From Gordionus sp. m RMFG-2023 (Eukaryota > Nematomorpha > Gordioida > Chordodea > Parachordodidae), in contig NC_088775.1 of NCBI RefSeq assembly GCF_954871325.1, positions 14,361,561 through 14,425,560 of the forward strand: 64,000 nt of DNA, written 5' to 3'. This document shows, piece after piece, positions 58,268 through 64,000 of this stretch (the stretch's first letter is position 1; the number at the start of each line of letters is the position of its first letter). A program made the translations under genes and the position numbers. Under the pieces are notes generated by a model. That model made no database searches and was not told the origin of the DNA. It saw nothing but the letters and a program-made list of their open reading frames with translations.

Positions 58268-60106
58268 ACTCAGGGGCGTCGCTAGCCTTCACAATCTCAG
58301 GGGGCTCAACTAAAAAAAATTTTATGGGGGGCTTCGCCCCCATTACCTCCCAATTTTCCGCTTTAGCCCGACCTTCGGGCGGGTTTTATATTAATATATA
58401 ATACTTTTTTAAAATTTGTTAACTGAACAATTATTCAGATTTTCATATTTTGTCATTTATTATATTATGCATACAAAATAAACAGGCATATAAAAAATCA
58501 CATAATGCAATAATATAATTCTTAGCAACTTACATTGACAAAAGCTTATCAAACTAATATAATTCTCTGTAACCATTTTAGACAATGTTTTATAGAATGG
58601 ACTAATAAGGAAAAATTTATAGGCCAATCTTTGAAGGAGAGTATAAACGACCAATCCAAATCATAAAACTATATGGTGGTTAGAGATTCCTCTTAGATGA
58701 CATGATGGAAGCTAAATAAGTAATCGAGAAAATTATTGTGAGATATTAAATTTCTAAAAGATTATCTTCCATTTTAAATGATATATAAACGACTACACAG
58801 TTGACCATTATTGTTTATCTAAAATATGCAATTATATGCTCTTAGCCGTTATAGTAATAATCTTAAATTACATAGCAAAACAAATAATAGATGGGTTAAT
58901 TTGCAGTAATAGCCATGACACTAACGATGTAAACTAATATAATTTATTATGTTGGATAAATTGATAAAATAAAAACACTAAAAATCTTTGGAAGAAATAA
59001 TTATGCAAATATAGTGAAGCCTGGAGTTATTTACACGGCAATGCCATATTAGAAATGAAACATTTTCTAACTATAAAATAAGGAACAGAATGATATGATG
59101 AAACAATTAAGATTTTATATATTGTCGCACCACCTTGGTATATTATATTTAAAAATAATAGTAGTATGTAATAATATCAAAAATATACTTGTATTAAAAA
59201 TTTAACCCAAGTCTGTTTTTCGAAAAGAAAAAAAATAGCTTTCCTAAAAACACGTAAAAAAGAGAAGAAAAGATATCAAATTTATTACATCTATTACAGG
59301 ATGAATAATAAAATGTTTAATTTTTAAAATTATTATAACTAAATAGATGGCATTAAATACTTGAAGGCAATTTATTATTATATTTATTATCAAAACCATT
59401 TATTAGTAAAATTTATTATAATATTGACTAATATATTATATAACTGTCAAATACGTCTATAAAAGTGGTATTATATTTAATATTTTATAAACAACTAGTA
59501 GAGGATTATAAACTATATATCTACTTAATTTTTATAAAGAAATCTTTTATAATTATTTGGACCTTGAAAATATATTTAAGGTATGATAATAAAATTTCAA
59601 AATAAATATACACTTGATTAGTTTTGAACTCGGCCAACTACAATATTAAATTTGTTAATTTTCAAAGAATATATGATTATATTTATTTAATTAGGGTTAA
59701 ATTATAATTTAAATAATAAAAGTCAATTAAACTTCAACTGTTAAAGCTAAATTAATATTTAGTGAGTTATTGATATTATATTTTTAATACAGAAATTGAT
59801 TGCAAGCTGACATAGTGAAAATATAATTTATATGTATTAATCTAATCTAATAATTAAAATAATATTCATTTAATAAGAATTTAAATAGTCTTATTAATTT
59901 CTAAAAAATATGATTATATCTATATATTATTTAATGGAATTATAAAAGAAATCATTCAGTGGCATTCAGTGGGCAATCAAAAAAATTTATTTTTAGTTCA
60001 AGGGGATATTAAGGAGCCATTAAAAAAAATTTCTTTGATTCAGGGTGCTATTCAAATTTTTCAGGGGGCTCAAGCCCCTGCTCCCCCCCCCCCCCTAGCG
60101 ACTCCA
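58268..60106. mobile_element. GGGGCGTCGCTAGCC-ended element
   Basis: Left end AGGGGCGTCGCTAGCC with hairpins GGGGGGCTTCGCCCCC and CCCGACCTTCGGGCGGG; right end GGGGGCTCAAGCCCC, C-run and CTAGCGACTCCACT. Interior 59,290-59,560 (AAATAGATGGCATTAAATA, AACTGTCAAATACGTCTATA) matches 12,040-12,200 and the inverse of 13,640-13,780, so all belong to one family. Non-coding, 1.84 kb. Confidence 0.65.
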
Positions 60107-60279
60107 CTCTGTACTTATAGAAGAAATTAAATGTAAATAAATTTATATATAATTTTCAAGCCTTTGATATCCTAATTTAAAGAGCCTACTACTTATAAAT
60201 AAGAGATAATACAGCCTATATCGATTAATTTAAATATATTATATGTTTTAGGTTAATTTTTAAAATTTTTCGTTGATAG

Positions 60280-60438
60280 GGGCAATATTTAGAATCAGCC
60301 GATCAAATGATATTTATAAACATCGCAATCTATCCCGGCGCTATTAATATTTATTTAAATTTGCATTTTATTTTGAAAAATGTTTTTAAAATTTTATTTA
60401 GTTATCACCATATTCAAAGCATCATCATTTATTATAAA
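60280..60438 (+). CDS. XPOT: Possible XPOT terminal exon (weak)
   Basis: After GATAG an open phase-0 frame begins GQYLESADQMIFIN...YPGAINIYL...NVFKILF and stops at about 60,438. Human XPOT after KTIHLKRG reads PECVQYLQQEYLPS...VFKNYLKVFF. The YL and VFK..L positions could match, phase fits exon 23, and local GC rises at 60,292-60,340. Against it, the similarity is weak and the frame overlaps the carboxypeptidase start at 60,380. It could equally be that gene's 5' UTR. Confidence 0.25.
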
Positions 60439-60560
60439 TAATCCTATTCAGTTAAATTTTACATATCATAACTATGATGAACTAAAAAATTATTTAATGG
60501 AAATAAATGCTAAGTATCCAGATAAAACTTATTTATATTCTATAGGAACCACCAAAGAAA
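60380..60560 (+). CDS. Carboxypeptidase exon 1
   Basis: From ATG 60,380, the first Met before a hydrophobic leader, to A|GTTATC. The 43-nt intron that follows restores TTKE-N-RAILVLAIS, aligning with family SVEGRELWVLEIS, so the in-frame stop at 60,572 is intronic. Confidence 0.85.
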
Positions 60561-60990
60561 GTTATCAATTATAAAAAAATTCAAATAATAAATAGATTTA
60601 TAGATAGAGCTATTTTGGTTTTAGCCATATCATTGATTAAACCAAGTCGTTTGGAATTTCAAAAATATAAGAATGTAAAATTAATAGGGAATATTCATGG
60701 TGATGAGGTAATATTTAAATTATTTACTTAAAATATATGATATTTATATTTCCTGATTTCTATGTTATTAATACTTTATATAAATTTCAGAATATACATA
60801 TTATTAAACATATATAGGCTGTGGGAAGAGAACTTCTTCTTCATTTTATAGAATATATATTAACTCCATCTAATGAAGATGGTTATAAAATATTAAATTC
60901 ATTCATGAAAGAAACAATAATACATATTTTACCATCTTTAAATCCTGATGGATTTGAACATGCTCTACAAGTTGAAAATCACCAATGGAG
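60380..60990 (+). CDS. Secreted metallocarboxypeptidase, M14 N/E subfamily (5' part)
   Basis: Zinc carboxypeptidases of the CPD/CPE/CPM/CPN group remove C-terminal basic residues from peptides and proteins in the secretory pathway or outside the cell. Three exons are visible. Exon 1 gives a signal peptide (MFLKFYLVITIFKASSF) and YHNYDELKNYL...YLYSIGTTKE, matching family HHRYDDL...VYSIGRSVEG. Exon 2 gives ILVLAISLI and KLIGNIHGDE with the zinc ligands His and Glu. Exon 3 gives AVGRELLLHFIEYIL and IHILPSLNPDGFE. The next expected block (DLNRNFPD, with further substrate contacts) is not found before 64,000. The gene therefore extends past a long intron or the window end. Which paralogue cannot be decided. 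Confidence 0.85.
60604..60707 (+). CDS. Carboxypeptidase exon 2
   Basis: RAILVLAISLIKPSRLEF and VKLIGNIHGDE. The donor GTAATA follows the Glu zinc ligand directly; phase 0. Asp replaces the more usual Asn in HGNE, seen also in some relatives. Confidence 0.88.
60818..60990 (+). CDS. Carboxypeptidase exon 3
   Basis: AVGRELLLHFIEYILTP, then KETIIHILPSLNPDGFEHAL and ENHQWR; family ALGRELLLQLSEFL and TRIHILPSMNPDGYE. Donor AG|GTTATT chosen, phase 2; an alternative donor lies 20 nt upstream. Confidence 0.85.
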
Positions 60991-63900
60991 GTTATTTTGA
61001 TTTAAATATAATTATGAGAGTCTAACATTTATGAAATAATATTTTTACAAATTATTTCAAAGAGTAAAAATAGATATACAATGATACCTTTTATCTATAG
61101 CAGCCAAAAAATTATATTTATATTGATAAAAACTAGATTAAATTTATTTCTAATCTTAATCCTTTTTCCTCATAAAAATTTCATATTATAGAAACATATT
61201 TTTGTTCTGATCATACCTGATTTGATGTACACCAATTATTTTTACCACTTTGCTTATGGTTTGATAAAAAAAAAATTACAGACCCAATACTAAAAATTAT
61301 TTGGTAGATGTTCTCTTTATTTAAATATATTATATTTTTACTTATAAAATTTGAAATAATTGTAAATACAAGTCCACCCTCCATATCCCACCCATACAAT
61401 ATTTGAAATCCTACCTGCTCATTTTGTTAAAAATGTTTTCTTCCCACCCACCAATTATTTAAATTTTTATAATGGGGAGAGGGCTTAAACCTTGCTTGTT
61501 ACAAACCTAGTTTACACAGAAAAAATGCTCTTACTGGTAATCTTGAAAAATTTAGCGAACAAATTTTTTTTACTTGTTATAATATTTTTATTATTTGTGT
61601 TAATACTTCATTAGCTTATTTTTTAAAACTTTGCCAATTTTCAACCCTTTTATAACCAATACATGCTTCATAAGCCTATGAATTTTTAAACAACTAGTTT
61701 AAACTAGCTTAATGCCTATAAATACCTGCAGTTTACCCACAAACATGGAATATCTTCTCTTTTGGGGATCTATTTTTCCCAGATTGATGGAAATGAAAGA
61801 AATCTAGTGTTACTTTGTATCCACAACATTAAACTATGCACTTAAATTATATATCACATAATTATTATTTTTAAATTATCAAATATATTAAAAATCCGCA
61901 GGTCTGTAACTTAGCCACACTCAAATCTAACAGGAACGGGCCAAAAGGTTGTATGATTTTTTAAAAAAATTAAAAATCAGGGTGGGGCTTAAAAATTAAA
62001 AATCCAGGCATGACCAGGCTAATTTTATCAATTAATCGATTGGAATATTATAAAATGGAATGTTTATTATTTATTTGCTGCTCATATTTTCAATTTTATT
62101 TGAGCGATTGGATTGTCTAGAAACTACTCTAGGTTTAAAAATTTCAATCCCAAACATATCAGCAATTTCCTTTACCTTCTCATATACTTCATGAAATTTT
62201 TCATTCACATTCCTCTGATATTTGTTAATATTTCAACAATATCCTTTGCTCTATTCATAACCTCTTAAATCCAAATCAATTTATTGTAGCATTTGGCTAA
62301 AATCATATGTTAAATAAAAAATACATTGAATTGATATTAAAAATTGTAACTTTGTAAAAGATTCTCAGCATCTGCTGAATCTTTTTACTTGCTTGATATA
62401 TAAAATTCAAGTGCTGCAAATAAGCGTCATATAGTTTATTTTAAAAAAATATAAAAATAATCAAATACTGTAGATCAATTATTATTTATAATAAATTAAA
62501 AACTTAAAAATGGTTTTTTAAATTTCAAGCATTTATTATCAATTTAGTAAATTAAAATAAAATAATTTTTAAAAAAAATTTTTATGGGGGGGGGGGGTGC
62601 CCCCAAAGCTCCCAACCCTCATACCTACGCCACTGTTCGTATTAAAAAAGGATTTGAATTATTTGTTTTAAATGCACAAAACTAGGGATGATAATGTTTT
62701 CAAAAACCTTGATTTTAGCCAATTTTTTGAAAAATGGCTACTCAATTTAGCTAAAAAATATTGCACCTACGTGAGATTCGCATATATATGGCCTAAAAAT
62801 ATAGGTAAATGTTTTTCAAGTTTTGAGCGAAATTGTTTTTTATTTACTTTTTATTGTTTGGATCGATATATACCAAAAAACCAGGGTTGTCAGATCTCAC
62901 AATAGTGGCCAAATTTCACGATTTTTTACCTTAGTTTTCGCTAAAATACTCCCGCTATTGATTTACGCTTTCTCCCAATTTTCTTAAAAAAAATTTTCCT
63001 GATTTTTATAAGATAAATCATATAATAATTACTCTAATTCTGATGATGAAAATAATTTTTATATAAATGTGAAATAAGTATTTTATATAATTTTTAGAAA
63101 TCAATCTATATAAAATAATATTTTACTAGTAAACAATTTATTTTTTAAAATTTTAACAGTTTTATATAGCCCATCAAATAAATACTGAAACATTCCCAAA
63201 TAATGATGCGCTATTTTAATAAAGAAAATAAGTGTTTTAAGCAAACTTCTAAAAAAATTTTCATCGGACTAGGAGAAATCGAACGATATTGTGTCTATGC
63301 TTGTGCAGAGCCTTGAAAATTGTAACCTTTCACTATTAAATGTAAAAGCTTTTTCGTATATTAGTGTGAATTTCGGGAAAAGGCAAAGTGTAATGACGGA
63401 ATTATTAGTTTTCAATGAAAATGTTATCCCCATTGGTTTCCTGTGCCATACAATTCACAATGTAGGAATAAAGGATGCTTCATTATCAATAGATATAGAA
63501 ATAATTGCTATAAAATGTTATGCCGAATTCAGCAGATCCACCAGACATGGGTATCTGTTCTAAAATAAATTATGGATTCTCAAGATATTGAATGGTCTGA
63601 ACATTTACGAATCGTTTCAACAAAATGGCTGTCATTAATATCGGCTTTCGAAAGACTTAATATAATTTTTGGCTGTTAAATCTTATTTTTTATCCCAAAA
63701 AAATCCTAATTCAATATTAATATTCTTTGAAAATGTATTGGCATTAATATAAGGACGACCTTAAGCAACGTGGTTAAAAAAGTGCAATCAGAAAGTATAA
63801 TTGCAGTGGAATTATGAATAAATTAGTTACAACTTTAAAAGCCCAAGTTATCACAACTTTTATGGCTCGGTTGTAAGACAAAATCTTATGTAATGTGCAA

Positions 63901-64000
63901 TTCCAATATAAAAGATATCAAATTAGATAATTATTTCAGGAATTCGTTGCTTTAAATACATTTATAGAACAAATAATATATCAAATTTGGCTCATGAAAA
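60991..64000. other. Carboxypeptidase intron or downstream AT-rich DNA
   Basis: No DLNRNFPD-type exon recognised. A G14 run with CCTACGCCACTG at 62,585-62,635 is one end of a GGCGTAGC-type repeat. A hAT-like AGGGATGATAATG...CCAGGGTTGTCAGA block spans 62,683-62,895. The rest is AT-rich. Confidence 0.4.
63297..63563 (+). CDS. Unrecognised 88-codon ORF
   Basis: Open from ATG 63,297; composition is less AT-biased than the flanks (SVNFGKRQSVMTELLVFNEN, PIGFLCHTIHNVGIKDASL). No family recognised, no obvious splice context, and no link to the carboxypeptidase. May be an exon of an unrecognised gene, a decayed transposon fragment, or chance. Confidence 0.2.
   Translation: MLVQSLENCNLSLLNVKAFSYISVNFGKRQSVMTELLVFNENVIPIGFLCHTIHNVGIKDASLSIDIEIIAIKCYAEFSRSTRHGYLF

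Overview
The window is AT-rich, intron-rich, transposon-laden nuclear DNA from an invertebrate metazoan. The lineage cannot be fixed from this sequence alone. The main host gene, on the + strand, encodes exportin-T (XPOT, the RanGTP-dependent tRNA export receptor). I could assemble it as 22 well-supported exons plus a tiny candidate first exon, covering about 1000 codons between 16,390 and 55,205. Every junction keeps reading phase, and nearly every exon aligns, from memory, with successive blocks of vertebrate XPOT. Its first introns are only 41-43 nt long; later ones are inflated by transposons, the largest to 12.7 kb. A second host gene on the + strand begins at 60,380 and is cut off by the window end or a long intron. 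It encodes a secreted metallocarboxypeptidase of the M14 N/E (CPD/CPE/CPM/CPN) subfamily, with a signal peptide, the zinc motif NIHGDE, and the GREL and LNPDGF motifs.

Layout. 1-16.4 kb is intergenic and holds repeats: a GC-rich hAT-type end at the left edge; a 3.6-kb DNA transposon with ~600-bp terminal inverted repeats and an ATCT target duplication (3,594-7,204); a small hAT-type MITE; a decayed Ty3/gypsy-type fossil (about 7.9-9.6 kb, minus strand); a 1.55-kb hAT (9,733-11,278); and two inverted copies of a GGCGTAGCC-ended family (11.4-14.4 kb). 16.4-17.0 kb holds the first XPOT exons. 17,002-29,668 is a single XPOT intron containing a hAT inside another hAT. The outer one (17,754-29,369, duplication GTATATAT) has a BED-finger and hATC-type transposase on the minus strand. 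The inner one (17,926-26,611, duplication CCTATGAG) is a huge palindrome: two ~3.94-kb inverted arms around a 797-bp loop. 29.7-55.2 kb holds the remaining XPOT exons. Their introns carry an RTE-like LINE (about 36.9-40.35 kb) with an unusual zinc finger inserted in its RT region, an internally deleted derivative of that LINE, several hAT-type MITEs and other inverted-repeat elements. 55.2-60.3 kb is repeat-rich with a 1.8-kb GGGGCGTCGCTAGCC element. 60.3-61.0 kb is the start of the carboxypeptidase, and 61-64 kb is mostly unannotated AT-rich DNA.

The host genes are ordinary. The striking features are the head-to-head palindromic hAT inside a transcribed intron, which would give a ~3.9-kb hairpin in XPOT pre-mRNA; the nested insertions with both target duplications preserved; a three-copy repeat with paired base changes in a stem; and the SINE-like deleted LINE. 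Similarities rest on remembered family sequences and visible motifs. No database search was possible.
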